The notes below the pieces were generated by a model that saw only the letters and a list, made by a program, of their open reading frames with translations, searched no databases and was not told where the DNA came from. Positions 43,270-53,050 of a stretch of 64,000 nucleotides of DNA are shown here, in pieces (position 1 is the stretch's first letter; each line of letters starts with the position of its first letter). Both the position numbers and the translations under genes were made by a program. Source of the stretch: Prorocentrum cordatum (Eukaryota; Sar; Dinophyceae; Prorocentrales; Prorocentraceae); NCBI GenBank assembly GCA_963575745.1, contig CAUYUJ010019860.1, positions 615,116 to 679,115 on the forward strand, read 5' to 3'.

Positions 43270-45189
43270 CTATGCTTTGGATGGTCGCCCTGAGGCGGCC
43301 CCAAAGTTCTTCCGTACCTTTTGCTGCCACTCGAGCAGCTGCGTGATCTTCGGCAAGACAGGGACTCGGACGGTGTCTGACTCCTTGATAGGAGTTGTAG
43401 TATGGACCGAAACCGCAGACAGTGGTTGTGAGGGTATCGGTACACCGTCAGTAGTCGGTTCTGTGCGCACAGGGGACACATGGCGTGTCTGCGCAGAAGC
43501 TGCCGCGGAGGCTGCTCCTGGTGACGTACGTCGTTGTTGTCCTGCAGAAGCTTGTGGTGCTTCGGCGGACGCTGCCGTCGGCCTGTGCAGGTCGGTTGCA
43601 GGTCGAAGGTGGAGATTGGTGTCGTTGGTGTGGTCGATCAGCTGATTCGTCCAGCTCGTCATGTCTTCGTGGATTTGGGCCACCTTTTGGCGTGTGTACT
43701 CATCAGTATCCCGAGAACGCTGTGAGCACCGATCAAGTCGTTGCTCGTATGCTCGGAGACGGGCGCTTTGTGCCTCCAGCTCGCCTTCCAGACGTGCGAG
43801 GTGCCCCTCGACACGTACCTTCTCAGTATCTCTCTCACGAATAACCTGGGAGAGCTCTAACTGCGCGTGGTCCGCCGCCTTCTCAACCTCCTGCAACCTG
43901 TCAGTGAGGCGGGCGAAATCGTAAACCGTAGGAGGAGAATCCAGCTGGCCAGTCTGGGCTCGCCCGACACGCAACTCTGCCCGGGCGTCCTGTACATCAG
44001 GAAAACGCTGCTCGATTTCAGAGATCCGGTTAGCGAGTGTCTGCAAGACAGCGTTGGTCGCATCAAGCCTTTGAGTGATGACTCTCTCAGTACGCTGCAA
44101 CATGTCGATCAGGTTCGGCGAGTTAGTGTGCGCTTCGTTGCGAAGCGTCGCCGTAGTGTGGTCTATGTAGGATCGAAGACCATTGATCTGAGACTGAACG
44201 TCGCCAGGGTCGGTGGCCTCGGCTGGTGTTGGTCGGTTGCGGAGCTGGTCGTGGATCTCAGCATGTAAGATCCTGACGGCTGAAGCGCCTGTGTCGCGTA
44301 CGAGCACAAGCTGTTGCTCCATCTGCGCAAGGTAGTTGCGCAGGTTCTCGACCATCGCCGTTCGTTCACCTGAGTGTGACACCTCACGATCAACCTGGTA
44401 CTGCAGTTCACCTATGATGCGTCGATCTTCGGCGATCCTGGAATCAATGATCCCTAATGCGCCGTCCAGATCGTGGCGTGTGGCTGCAGTATCGTCGGCG
44501 TTCGTCTGAACGCTCTGCAGTAGTCCAGAGTACTGCCTGGACACGAAGGTTTCAACCTGGTCTCTGAGCTCAGCTATTTCACCTGCGGCGGACGTTTCCG
44601 CCAGCTGGTCGTCTGAGATGGAGAGGTGGGGAGCGTCAGCTTCCCTGTGCCCCCTGTCACGGGGAGCGCATGGCCTCTGAGAAGCAGTACGCGGGCTCGG
44701 CCTACTTTCGCCGCGTGGGCCTGGGGCCCCACGACGGTTGCGCGCGGACGAGCTGCGACTCGGACCATGTGTGCGTGGTGTCTCATCCGATGATACCTTG
44801 GGATACTGCGTCTGTGTTTGTGCCGCCACTGGTCTACTGAGTTCCTCGAAGGTGGCTACGTGCTCCGCAACAGGAACGGTCGCAGGGCTGGGGGTGCCAG
44901 CACCTGAGGTCCATCGGCGGTTAGCGCGAAAGCGCCCTGGAGTATCAGGACCAGTGAGGCTTTCGCCTGACGCAGTTGGGATTGCTCCCGACTGAGGAGG
45001 AGATGGAGGATCGAAGGTAGGCGTGTGAAACTCCTTCCTACCTGTTCCTACTCCTTCTCCTGTCCCCCCGCGGGCGGCGCTGCGGTGAAGTTCAGCAGCT
45101 AGCCGCGCCTCGGGTCCGTCGGAGCTGGGGGGGGGGGGGGGTACCTGGGACACCAACACAGTCCGCACTAAGGCTCTCCAACTCATCAC
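43270..45189 (-). CDS. Copia-A Gag N-terminal half, coiled coil
   Basis: 639 codons. A Pro/Ser/Arg-rich head (about 190 residues) is followed by about 330 residues of heptad-rich helix (RDQVETFVSRQYSGLLQSVQ, then EKAADHAQLELSQVIRERDT), typical of a self-associating coiled coil. It ends at a TAG (43270-43272). The frame continues unchanged into the CCCH-containing half at 42241-43257, so this stop is a nonsense mutation or a readthrough point rather than a gene boundary. The start is uncertain and may lie closer to the LTR. Confidence 0.6.
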   Translation of the reverse strand: MMSWRALVRTVLVSQVPPPPPSSDGPEARLAAELHRSAARGGTGEGVGTGRKEFHTPTFDPPSPPQSGAIPTASGESLTGPDTPGRFRANRRWTSGAGTPSPATVPVAEHVATFEELSRPVAAQTQTQYPKVSSDETPRTHGPSRSSSARNRRGAPGPRGESRPSPRTASQRPCAPRDRGHREADAPHLSISDDQLAETSAAGEIAELRDQVETFVSRQYSGLLQSVQTNADDTAATRHDLDGALGIIDSRIAEDRRIIGELQYQVDREVSHSGERTAMVENLRNYLAQMEQQLVLVRDTGASAVRILHAEIHDQLRNRPTPAEATDPGDVQSQINGLRSYIDHTTATLRNEAHTNSPNLIDMLQRTERVITQRLDATNAVLQTLANRISEIEQRFPDVQDARAELRVGRAQTGQLDSPPTVYDFARLTDRLQEVEKAADHAQLELSQVIRERDTEKVRVEGHLARLEGELEAQSARLRAYEQRLDRCSQRSRDTDEYTRQKVAQIHEDMTSWTNQLIDHTNDTNLHLRPATDLHRPTAASAEAPQASAGQQRRTSPGAASAAASAQTRHVSPVRTEPTTDGVPIPSQPLSAVSVHTTTPIKESDTVRVPVLPKITQLLEWQQKVRKNFGAASGRPSKA

Positions 45190-45333
45190 CGAGCCGTCGC
45201 GCCGTCGGAGAGCTCGGACGCGAGGCCCCGATGGACCCCTTACGGCGCATGCGCCGCTTGGGTTCCATCGAGGCCGCGTGCGAGGTCGCGACGCGGGGTT
45301 CGATGAACAGTGAGCTTTAAAGGGCTGATAACC

Positions 45334-45532
45334 TGTGTATGGGGTTGAAGTACAAGGGTACAGAACCCCTGATCCGTTGGTAGAGGGAAGGAGGGATAGA
45401 TGGATGTCTTTCCCTCCTGCACGATCAAAGGTCTGATCGATCTGTCACCAATACCTGAGCCCAAACGGCCAGGCGCAGGAGAGGTGAGGATAATGAGTAT
45501 ATATGAGGGTATCACACGGGTTCTATTCACAC
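45334..45532 (-). repeat. Copia-A 5' LTR
   Basis: 199 bp, the upstream LTR for the minus-strand element. On the plus strand it runs TGTGTATGGGGTTGAAG to GGGTTCTATTCACAC and contains the TATATATGAGGG segment. It is followed outside by TTTTT. Just inside, the minus strand reads GGTTATCAGCCC, a weak candidate for a half-tRNA primer site; no standard TGG-type site is adjacent. Confidence 0.85.
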
Positions 45533-45779
45533 TTTTTCGACTCCTGGGAGGGACAAAAAAAACGACGACCCTCACGAGGATTCTGGCCCCGACGGGAGGG
45601 GCAGAGTTTGGCCCCTTCTGCTCTTCTTTGAAACCAGAATCATTGAGTTTACTAGGGTGTTGGCCCCATTTTGGCCTCCTGAGGGGGCCGCGCTTCTCTT
45701 CCCTCATAGCAAAATCATTGATTTTACGAAGGTGCTGGCCTCATTTTGTCCTTCTCAGGGGGCAGCTCTCCTTTGCGCT

Positions 45780-46065
45780 TCTGCGGAGGTCGCAAGAGGC
45801 CCCAAGATGGCCCCAAGAGGCCCCCAGGAGGCTCCCAAGAGGCCTCCAAGAGGCCCCCCAGAGGCCCCCAAGCGGCCCCAAGAGGCCCCCAAGAGGCCCC
45901 CAAGAGGCCCCACGAGGCCCCAAGAGGCCCCCAAGAGGCCCCCAAGAGGCCCCCAAGACGAGGCCCCAAGAGGCCCCCAAGAGGCCCCCAAGAGGCCCCC
46001 AAGAGGCCCCCAAGAGGCCCCACGAGGCTCCAAGAGGCCCCCAAGAGGCCCCACGAGGAGCCCGA
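45780..46065. repeat. 12-bp minisatellite (CCCAAGAGGCCC type)
   Basis: About 20 imperfect copies of a CCCCAAGAGGCC unit with occasional CACGAGG or GGCCC variants. All frames on both strands are open, giving Gly/Pro/Arg-rich peptides, which is a composition effect. Confidence 0.85.
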
Positions 46066-46445
46066 ACGACTCACATCAGGACGAGGGGCCCGAACGACTC
46101 ACACCACGAAGAGCCCGAACGACTCACACCACAAGGAGGGGCCCGAACGACTCACACCAGGACGAGGCGCCCGAACGACTCACACCACGAGGAGCCCGAA
46201 GGACTCACACCACGACGCGGGCCCCGAACGACTCACACCACGAGGAGCCCGAACGAGTCACACCAGGAGGAGGGGCCCGAACGACTCACACCAGGACGAG
46301 GAAGCCCGAACGACTCACACCAGGACGAAGAGCCCGAACGACTCACACCACGAAGAGCCCGAACGACTCACACCAGGAAGAAGGGCCCGAACGACTCAGA
46401 CCAGGACGAGAAACCCCAAACGACTCAAACCACGAGGAGCGCTTT
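46066..46445. repeat. 24-30-bp minisatellite (CGAACGACTCACACC type)
   Basis: About 14 copies of a unit CGAACGACTCACACCA followed by a variable GGACGAGG/CGAAGAG/CAAGGAGG spacer and GGGCC. It directly follows the 12-bp minisatellite. No coding sense. Confidence 0.85.
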
Positions 46446-46608
46446 CTCTCCCTCCTCCTCCGCCTCGTCCTTCTCCCGCTCCCCCCACAAGGAGGATGTA
46501 CAAGGAGGCGGGAGGAAGGAGGAACAGGGGAGATATGCGGGGCCAAGCGGACACACGCCTGAAAAACACGACTGTCGGCATGCTTCGCGAGAGTTGCTGC
46601 TGTGAGAT

Positions 46609-46690
46609 GGGCTGGTGGGGATACGCGAAGCGTACAGAATTACGGATAAATCTCCGGCCAGGAGCGTCCTTGGCCCAAGGCGTCCCCAGA
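46609..46690. repeat. 82-bp dispersed repeat, copy 2
   Basis: Same orientation as copy 1 (13827-13908), two differences. On the minus strand it again ends CCCCACCAG, here followed by CCCATCTCACAGC rather than a spliced leader. A partial inverted copy of its end (GGGGACGCCTTGGGCC) lies at 46762-46779. Confidence 0.8.
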
Positions 46691-47640
46691 ATACCCAAGG
46701 AGGCCCCCACTGCCTCCATCACGAGGCCCAGAGGACCCCGAGGGTTCCCAAGCAAGTGAAAAGCTGGGGACGCCTTGGGCCAGCGGCACCTGTAGCACCC
46801 TCCGAAGCTTCTCGCGATTCGCGCTGGGGGGTGCGAGAAGCGCGCTTCTCCTTGCGAGCCCTCTGCCGCCACCGAGAAGAAGCGCAACTCTACGGCCAAG
46901 GCCGCGAAGCGCGAGACGCGGTGGTCTTCGCGCCCCACGGGTGACCTGGGAGCTCCGCTCGACGGCTGCCGCGGTGAGCGTTGCGGGAACTCCAACCGCG
47001 ATCTGATGTATCCAGCCTGGGCTGGGTCGAGCCTTTGGTTTCCTTGAGATTTGAAAGCGGTGGAGAAGGGCGCGAATGGGGGTGAAGACCCACTCCCTCC
47101 CTCTGGTGGGGTGAGGTTCTCGTAGGGGCACATGCGCGCAATCCTCGTCGATACGCGCTATCCCCACCAAACCTCGCGATACGATCCGCATGCGTGCACC
47201 TCGTTTTACTGACTTTCGTGGAACGGAAGATACAGGAGAGGGGAGGCGCACCATTCATGACATAGGATTCGCCGATGCATCGGCACCGCGCCATCAGCAC
47301 AAGTCCAGAATCCCAGGGCCGCGTTGCGCTGTTATCATGCCCACACCAGGCCCCTTATGCATTGCCCCGTCATCTCGCCGCCTCTGGGAACATCCATTGG
47401 GCGGGCTCAGAGTGGAGCTGGTGGGTACAGTCATGGACTGTCCGAAAGCAGTCTGGGAGCACCAGAGGACGTACCAGAGCACGCGCTAAGGTACCTTCGT
47501 AGGGGACGTGTCCTGGGGCTCTCGGGGGTCTCTTGGGGCCATGGTGGGATCGTCTTTGGGCCCTCTGGGGCTGTCTTGAGCATCGTGGGGCCTTCCTGAG
47601 CTTTGGCTGGCCATCTTTGGTCCGTCTGGGTCCTCGTCCA
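46691..47640. other. Intergenic, nothing recognised
   Basis: Mixed-composition sequence with short overlapping frames on both strands. No motif or repeat with another part of the window apart from the inverted 18-bp match noted for 46609-46690. Confidence 0.4.
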
Positions 47641-47935
47641 GGTCTGTGGCCACCCTCCTCCGTTTCCTCCAATCAACATGCGCCTCCTCCTGCACCTCCC
47701 CTTCAACGCCTCCACCTGACCCTCATCCTCAACCTCCTCCTTCTTCCACCCCGTGCTCTTCCCCCTCCACTTCCCCCCTCCACCACCCATCCTCGGTACT
47801 CTCCCCTTCCTTCTCCATACCCTCCTCTCCTTCCACTCCAATCCATCCTCCCTTCCCCTTCTCCCTCGCCATCATGCTCCCGCCTCCCTGCCGACGCGCC
47901 CACATCTTTACCCCAGGGGGGGGCGGAGCGGCCTG
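47640..47935. repeat. Pyrimidine-rich low-complexity block
   Basis: About 300 bp of C/T-rich sequence (CCTCCTCC, CTTCTTCC) ending before a G-run at 47922. Frames here are Pro/Ser-rich artefacts. Confidence 0.7.
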
Positions 47936-48279
47936 AGGTCAGGCAGACCGCTCTATGAACGCAAACTCAGTGGGAACACTGGCAGAGCGAGCCGGCAGCC
48001 CTCTCCAGCCAGGACTGCGAGGCGTGCCCACCTCCGCGCCCCCGAGCGTGCGATCCAATAGCAGGCTGGCGGCTCCCCTTCGGGTGATCGGGCCCCCGTC
48101 AAGCTTGGAAGTGCTCCTGGGGCCTGGGGGGTCCAGAACGGTGCGGTGTCAATCCGCGCGGCGACCGCGGGGCCCCCATCATAGACCTCACCGCACTGTC
48201 CGCCACCGCACCATTCTGGGATCTTGGAGGCCCCACTCGCACGAGCGAGGCGTCCTCCGAGAACACCCTGAGTCCCAAA

Positions 48280-48490
48280 ACCGCACGGTTGCCCCGAATC
48301 CCCAGACCAAGGGCGGGCCGCGCACGGCGACAGCAAAACCGAAAGCCGACCGAACCGACACCGAAACCAAAACGGACCGAAACCGACAGGCCGAAAGCAG
48401 CCCAGAAGGGCGTAACGACGCGGCAACGACACAATAACCGACATAATCGAACCGACCGAACGTAACCGACTGCGACGCAAACGAACCGGC
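48280..48490. repeat. CCGAAAC/CCGACCGAAC simple repeats
   Basis: Irregular short repeats built from CCGAAC, CCGAC and CGAAAC. Nothing coding. Confidence 0.6.
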
Positions 48491-48809
48491 CGAACCGTGA
48501 GCACCCTCGCAAACTCACCACACGGTGTGGCCACCGCACCGTTTGGGGGCCACCGATCAACCACAGCCATCTGCTCCTCTCTGGGTGATCGGGCCCCCGC
48601 CACGCGCTGAAAAGCCCGCGCGCGAACCCCGCAAGGCGGGTCCACGCGGTCGGAGGCACGCAGAACGCGGCGGCGGCTGGGAAACAACCGACGTGTCAGG
48701 GTGCTGCCGGACTGGGCGTGGCCCTGGCCCGGGGCGGCCCCAGGTTCGCCAGGGAGGCCCATGCAGGGGGCTTCCAGAGCACCCCTCAAGAGGCAGAGGG
48801 CCCCAGGAG

Positions 48810-49240
48810 CTCCGAAGCGGCGCGGAGCGCTGGGGGCACCCTGCCCACGGCTGACCTCTGGCAGCCTCCGGACACGCGCGCATGCCCGGCACTGCCAGGC
48901 CGGACATGACCTTGGCCCAGGGTGATCTCAGCTGTTCCAGGGAGGCCCAGGTGGCATCAGAGAGGGCCCCAGACCCAGAAATGCTCGAGCCATGAAGAAA
49001 TCACGCTTGAAAGGTTTTTGGCCGTTTTCGGTCTCCAAGGGCCGTCGCCCGGCACCGCGGGACCTTCAAAAACGTCTCGGGATGAGAAGCTGGCCCTGGG
49101 GAAGGATCCAGAGCTCCGGAGACCGCGCAGTGAGAAAGAACAAAGACATCCCAAGTCCGGAGCGGGGCTCGAAACGGTGCGAGGCGCTGGGGGCACCTCG
49201 AACCAAGGCCACCTCTGGCAGCCTCCGAGCGCGCGTGAGC
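48810..49240. repeat. Diverged duplication, about 350-bp offset
   Basis: 48810-48885 and 49164-49240 share GCGCTGGGGGCACC, a short variable part, then CCTCTGGCAGCCTCCG and a CGCGC-rich tail. Probably an old tandem duplication. Confidence 0.5.
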
Positions 49241-49316
49241 GCGGACGTCTGCATGCATTTCCCTAAGCCTGGTCTGCTGGCGGTGGACGCTGCTCCCGGC
49301 TGCGAGGCTGCCAATG

Positions 49317-49426
49317 AAACCCCCACTGCCACCTGCCGAAGCCTGTCGGCGACCACGCGCTGGTCGCACGATGGGAAGGCAACTTATCAATGCCAGACCA
49401 GGGCACGCGGGTCGCCGCAACTGCGC
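49317..49426. repeat. Direct repeat X
   Basis: 110 bp matching 50392-50500: GCCGAAGCCTGTCGGCG, CCACGCGCTGGTCGCACGAT and TCAATGCCAGACCAGGGC in order. Confidence 0.8.
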
Positions 49427-49524
49427 TCCGCGGGGGCGAGGGTTGGGAAGGGAGGGCACGAGTGCCCTGGATCAACGAAGGCAACGGACACATATTAAGG
49501 TTAGGCGGGGGGGTGAGGGGGGGC

Positions 49525-50388
49525 GAACTTACATCTGCAACATTGTTTTCTTCCTGGCCCGTGCCAATTGGGCCCGCGCCTGGGCGGGTCCAATCCTGGT
49601 TCGCGGACGGGGCCAGTGCCCTCGCCGCCGCGCTGGCCCCGCAGGCCCGCGCCTGGGCGGCCATTAAGTTCGCGGTCGGGGCCCGCGCCCTCGCCGCCGA
49701 GCTAGCCCCGCAGGCCCGCGCCTGGGTGGCCTCTGGGTGCGCGGCGGTCGGGGCCCGTGCCCACGCCGCCTCAGCGTGCGGTCGGGCCCCCTGCCCTCGC
49801 CGCCGAACTGGCCCCGCAGGCCCGTGCCTGGGTGGCCTCTGGGTGCGCGGCGGTCGGTGCCCGTGCCCTCGCCGCCTCAGCTTGCGGTCGGGGCCCCTGC
49901 CCTCGCCGCCGAACTGGCCCCGCAGGCCCGCGCCTGGGCGACCGCTGGGCGCGCGGTCGGGGCCCGTGCTCTCGCCGCCGCTGCCTCGCGGCTGGGGCGC
50001 GTGCCATCGCCGTCAGGCCGGCCCCGCAGGTCCGCGCCTGGGTCGCCTTGAAGCTCGCGGTCGGGGCCCGCGCCCTCGCCGCCGAGCATTCGCCCGCAGT
50101 CGTCTTCGGGCTCGTGGGCCGCGCCTGCGCCGAAGGGCCCGCGCCCCGGCTTTTTTTTAAGGTCTGCGCCCCCCTGGCTCTCGGGAGGGGCCCGCGCCCC
50201 GTCTGCCCTGCGGCGTGCCGGGCCCGTGCCCTGGTTCACTCGCACGCGCGGCCTGCGCCAAACACAACGCACGCGCACGCGTGCATCACTGCCCTTGCTT
50301 GCGCACGCGCGCGAACACATGCGCAACATGCGGTTATCGCATGCGCTTTCGCCAAGCGTGCAACGCGCTGCGCGCGTGGCGCGCGGAG
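49525..50388. repeat. Direct repeat Y with 60-70-bp internal repeats
   Basis: 864 bp, repeated at 51408-52268. Both begin GAACTTACATCTG and end near GCGCGTGGC.CGCGGAG. The first two thirds consist of several copies of a GC-rich unit, GGTCGGGGCCCGCGCCCTCG through CGCAGGCCCGCGCCTGGG. On the plus strand it reads as repeats of GARALAAELAPQARAW. Confidence 0.85.
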
Positions 50389-50391
50389 TGA

Positions 50392-50500
50392 AAACCCCGC
50401 TACCACCCGCCGAAGCCTGTCGGCGTCCACGCGCTGGTCGCACGATGGGATGGCAACTTTTCAATGCCAGACCAGGGCGCGCGCGTCGCCGCAACTGCGC
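50392..50500. repeat. Direct repeat X'
   Basis: 109 bp matching X. It marks the 3' side of the recombinase unit and starts 3 bp after the end of Y. Confidence 0.8.
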
Positions 50501-51363
50501 CCCCGTCGCACGGCGATCGCGCGCCTTACCCATCGTTGCGAGCGCCCGTGCCCCTTTGGGGGGGGCAAAGGGGGAGGGGCTCTGGAGCTTGCTTGCGCGC
50601 GCCCTCGCTCGTCCTGCTTCTGCGCCCCCGCGCGCTTTGTTTTTCTCTGTGCTGCTCGCTCATAATCATAATGGTCTACCAACAGCGACAGCGCCGCCAA
50701 TGCTTCCACCTGTGTTTCTCTGAGATACTGGACGAAAGCTGAACTCGCCCAGTCCCCGGCCCGAGGCAGGGTCGCGAGGCCGCCGCCGCTGTCCACGACG
50801 TCCCTGGCCACGCCCCGCCTGAGCGAATGAGAGCCCAACCTCTCTGCTTCTGGGAGGCCAAATTCAACGGCATTTTGGCGGAGACGCTTGACGAACTGCT
50901 CTGCCGACCTCGTAAAGATCCGGGTTCGGCCTTCACGTCGGGCGCGGGCGACTGCAGGGGCAAGGTGATGTAGCGCGCAGAGCAGCCTTCCAGACTGATT
51001 GCAACAACAATCCCGCCGAATGACCGCAAGCCGACGGCCCGGCTTCCGACGAGTCAGAGATACGCTGAAACACGAGCCTTCGATCACGACAGAAGAGTGG
51101 GCCCCCTCAGTCTCGAGCGGAATGCATTCCGATGGCATGCCGAACATGCATAAGCGACCAACCGCGTACAGCGCCGCTCGTTCCAAGTCGTTGCGGGCTT
51201 CTGCGCGGGCAACCAATTTTCGAACCTGCTGCGCCTGCAAGGCCAGCTTTTGACGCGGCGGCCCAGACATTTTCCTCTGGCCCCTCATGACCTGCCGCAA
51301 GGACTCGGTGTACCAGTCGTCGTTTAATAGAAGAAAACGGTGGGCCCACCGCAAATGAGTCAC
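50461..51363 (-). CDS. Tyrosine recombinase
   Basis: About 300 codons, without ATG at the 5' end. The reading probably extends upstream through a TLKSYVTHLRWAHRF-type N-terminal core-binding segment, which overlaps this start. The catalytic part has GSHSLRRG (H179, R182), GDW with W205 in the His/Trp position and Y213 in FVQYLRE. The position of the first catalytic Arg reads Gly75 (FGMPSE), which may be a mutation (GGC for CGC). It resembles dinoflagellate integrase/recombinase-like proteins of Crypton type. The last 60 residues run into X' and are probably not functional. Confidence 0.7.
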   Translation of the reverse strand: MTHLRWAHRFLLLNDDWYTESLRQVMRGQRKMSGPPRQKLALQAQQVRKLVARAEARNDLERAALYAVGRLCMFGMPSECIPLETEGAHSSVVIEGSCFSVSLTRRKPGRRLAVIRRDCCCNQSGRLLCALHHLAPAVARARREGRTRIFTRSAEQFVKRLRQNAVEFGLPEAERLGSHSLRRGVARDVVDSGGGLATLPRAGDWASSAFVQYLRETQVEALAALSLLVDHYDYERAAQRKTKRAGAQKQDERGRAQASSRAPPPLPPPKGHGRSQRWVRRAIAVRRGRSCGDARALVWH

Positions 51364-51407
51364 GTAGCTCTTGAGAGTGCTCGGCTGCCGGAAAAGCGAA
51401 CAATACC

Positions 51408-52268
51408 GAACTTACATCTGAAGCGCTGTTTTCTCCCTGGCACGTGCCAGTTGGGCCCGCGCCTGGGCGGGTCCAATCCTCTGTTCGCGGACGGGGCCAG
51501 CGCCCTCGCCGCCGCGCTGGCCCCGCAGGCCCGTGCCTGGGTGGCCATTAAGTTCGCGGTTGGGGCCCGCGCCCTCGCCGCCGAGCTAGCCCCGCAGTCC
51601 CGCGCCTGGGCGGCCTCTGGGTGCGCGGCGGTCGGGGCCCGTGCCGTCGCCGCCTCAGCTTGCGGTCGGGGCCCCTGCCCTCGCCGCCACTGCCTCGCGA
51701 CCGGGGCGCGTGCCATCGCCGTCAGGCCGGCCCCGCAAGCCCGTGCCTGGGTGGCCTTGAAGCTCGCGGTCGGGGCCCGTGCCCTCGCCGCCGAGCTGGC
51801 CCCGCAGGCCCGTGCCTGGGTGGACCTTGGGTTCGCGGTCGGGGCTCTTGCCCTCGCCGCCGGACTCGCGCCCCCAGGCCCGTGCCTGGTCAGGTGCGCT
51901 GGTGGGCGGCCCTGGGCCCGTGCCCCAGGCGCGCTCGCGGTCGGGGCCCGTGCCCTCGCCGCCGAGCATTCGCCCGCAGTCGTTATCGGGCTCATGGGCC
52001 GCGCCTGCGCCGAAGGGCCCGTGCCCTGGCTTTCTTTCGGGGCCCGCGCCCCCCTGGCTCTCGGGAGGGGCCCGCACCCCGTCTGCCCTGTGGCGTGCCG
52101 GGCCCGTGCCCTGGTTCACTCGCACACGTGGCCTGTGCCAAACACAACGCACGCGCACGCATGTGACACTATCCTGGCTTGCGCACGCGCGCGAACACAT
52201 GCACAACATGCGGTTATCGTATGCGCTTTCACCATGTGTGCAACGCGCTGCGCGCGTGGCACGCGGAG
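51408..52268. repeat. Direct repeat Y'
   Basis: 861-bp match of Y, with point differences and internal repeat-number changes. It supplies the region just upstream of the recombinase gene. The minus strand at its inner edge reads CAGATGTAAGTTC, a plausible 5' splice site, also present at the inner edge of Y. Confidence 0.85.
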
Positions 52269-52734
52269 AGAAAGTTCGACGCACAGGGGAACTCGTCGAG
52301 GCGCGATCGACACTGACAGACGATCAGAAGCAGAACGACGCACCGAGGGAGGAGAACCGAGATCGGCAGCGATAGTCAGAGGGGAAGCAGAGACCATCAC
52401 CACCGAGAGCCCATCGGGTGGACCCACCGCCCAGGGGCGCCCCCCCAATGGATTTTCAGTGGCGATGGTCTCTGTTTCTGCTCTGAGCTAGGGACAGGCG
52501 CAGCAGGGCGCAGCAGGGTGCAGCTCCGCGCGCCTTGATGATTCTCAACACAACGAGGGTCTCGGGTGCAGCATCGCCTGCGGAGACATTCCAGATCTGG
52601 AACAAGAAGAAGTCTGGCCCAGATCCCCGAGCAGGCAGGAGCAGCTGGAGGCGGGGGGCCGCATGGCGAGGATGGCAGGAGGATGCTTGACTGCGGGTCC
52701 GCGCATGGCTGCAAAGACCAGGCTCACCTGCTGC
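52269..52734. other. Intergenic, nothing recognised
   Basis: Mixed-composition sequence after the YR unit. Short frames only. Confidence 0.4.
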
Positions 52735-53050
52735 CAGACAAGGAAGGAGGGGCAGCGGGAGGGGAAGGGGGCGCAGGAGAGGGGGCGCGGAGAGGAAGAG
52801 AGAGGGCGGGGGCGAAGGAGGGGAAGCGACGGGGGGGGGAGGGGGGAGGGCGGATTGAGTGCTGGTGGAGAGCCGCAGGGGAAGAGCAGGGCGGAAGGCC
52901 TGGCAAGGGGGGAGTCGGGGAAAGGGAGGGGCACAAGAGAAGATGGATACTGAACGCGCGTGAAATGAAAGCGAGAGCGAGGTACAGCGGGGAAGAGGAG
53001 CGGGGGCGGGAGAGAGGGGCGGGGGATGAGAGGCGGAGATGGGGAGACGT
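52735..53050. repeat. Polypurine block
   Basis: About 315 bp dominated by GGGAGG/GAGAGG purine motifs. The minus-strand Pro/Ser/Leu frames are composition artefacts. Confidence 0.8.

Larger units (their letters stand above)
14049..45532 (-). mobile_element. Copia-A: giant Ty1/copia LTR retrotransposon carrying a nested insertion
   Basis: Bounded by two 198-199 bp direct repeats (14049-14246, 45334-45532) with TG...CA-type ends. TTTTT lies outside each end (14044-14048, 45533-45537), the expected 5-bp target duplication. On the minus strand the order is gag, protease, integrase, [insertion], RT, RNase H, which is the copia order, followed by about 9 kb of extra coding sequence. Removing the nested element leaves about 18 kb, far larger than a typical 5-6 kb copia. 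The LTRs differ by five substitutions and one indel. The coding line is broken by stops at 43270, 42241, 41992, 41224, 40984, 24621, 24456 and 16390 and by several frameshifts, so this copy is defective. Confidence 0.85.
49317..50388. mobile_element. Recombinase-less copy of a YR element (unit I)
   Basis: Structure X (49317-49426) - 98 bp - Y (49525-50388). X and Y match the end segments of the next unit, which carries a tyrosine recombinase gene between them. This copy lacks the gene and is followed immediately by the second unit in the same orientation. It looks like a non-autonomous derivative, or a decayed copy, beside its autonomous relative. Confidence 0.6.
50392..52268 (-). mobile_element. 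Tyrosine-recombinase element (unit II)
   Basis: X' (50392-50500), a 907-bp segment with a minus-strand tyrosine recombinase gene, then Y' (51408-52268). X' and Y' are direct repeats of X and Y in unit I. The head-to-tail order is what site-specific recombinase insertion beside an existing copy would produce. No reverse transcriptase is present, so this resembles a Crypton-like DNA element. Insertion of the gene alone between X and Y is the alternative. Confidence 0.6.

Noticed and set aside
44587-44602. Possible further GNNA hairpin (GGCG-GAAA-CGTC) in the Copia-A gag
   Set aside because: The pairing needs a G-T wobble, and a competing perfect 6-bp stem GGCGGA/TCCGCC with loop AACG is stronger. 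Not counted.
45322-45333. Copia-A primer-binding site GGTTATCAGCCC
   Set aside because: It does not start with TGG, and a half-tRNA match could not be shown by eye.
45400-46605. 401-codon plus-strand frame
   Set aside because: It lies over the LTR and two minisatellites; all three forward frames are open there.
49317-52268. Bacterial integron or prophage integrase contamination
   Set aside because: The recombinase resembles dinoflagellate forms, lies in GC-rich repetitive DNA like the rest of the window, and shows no operon or attachment-site context.
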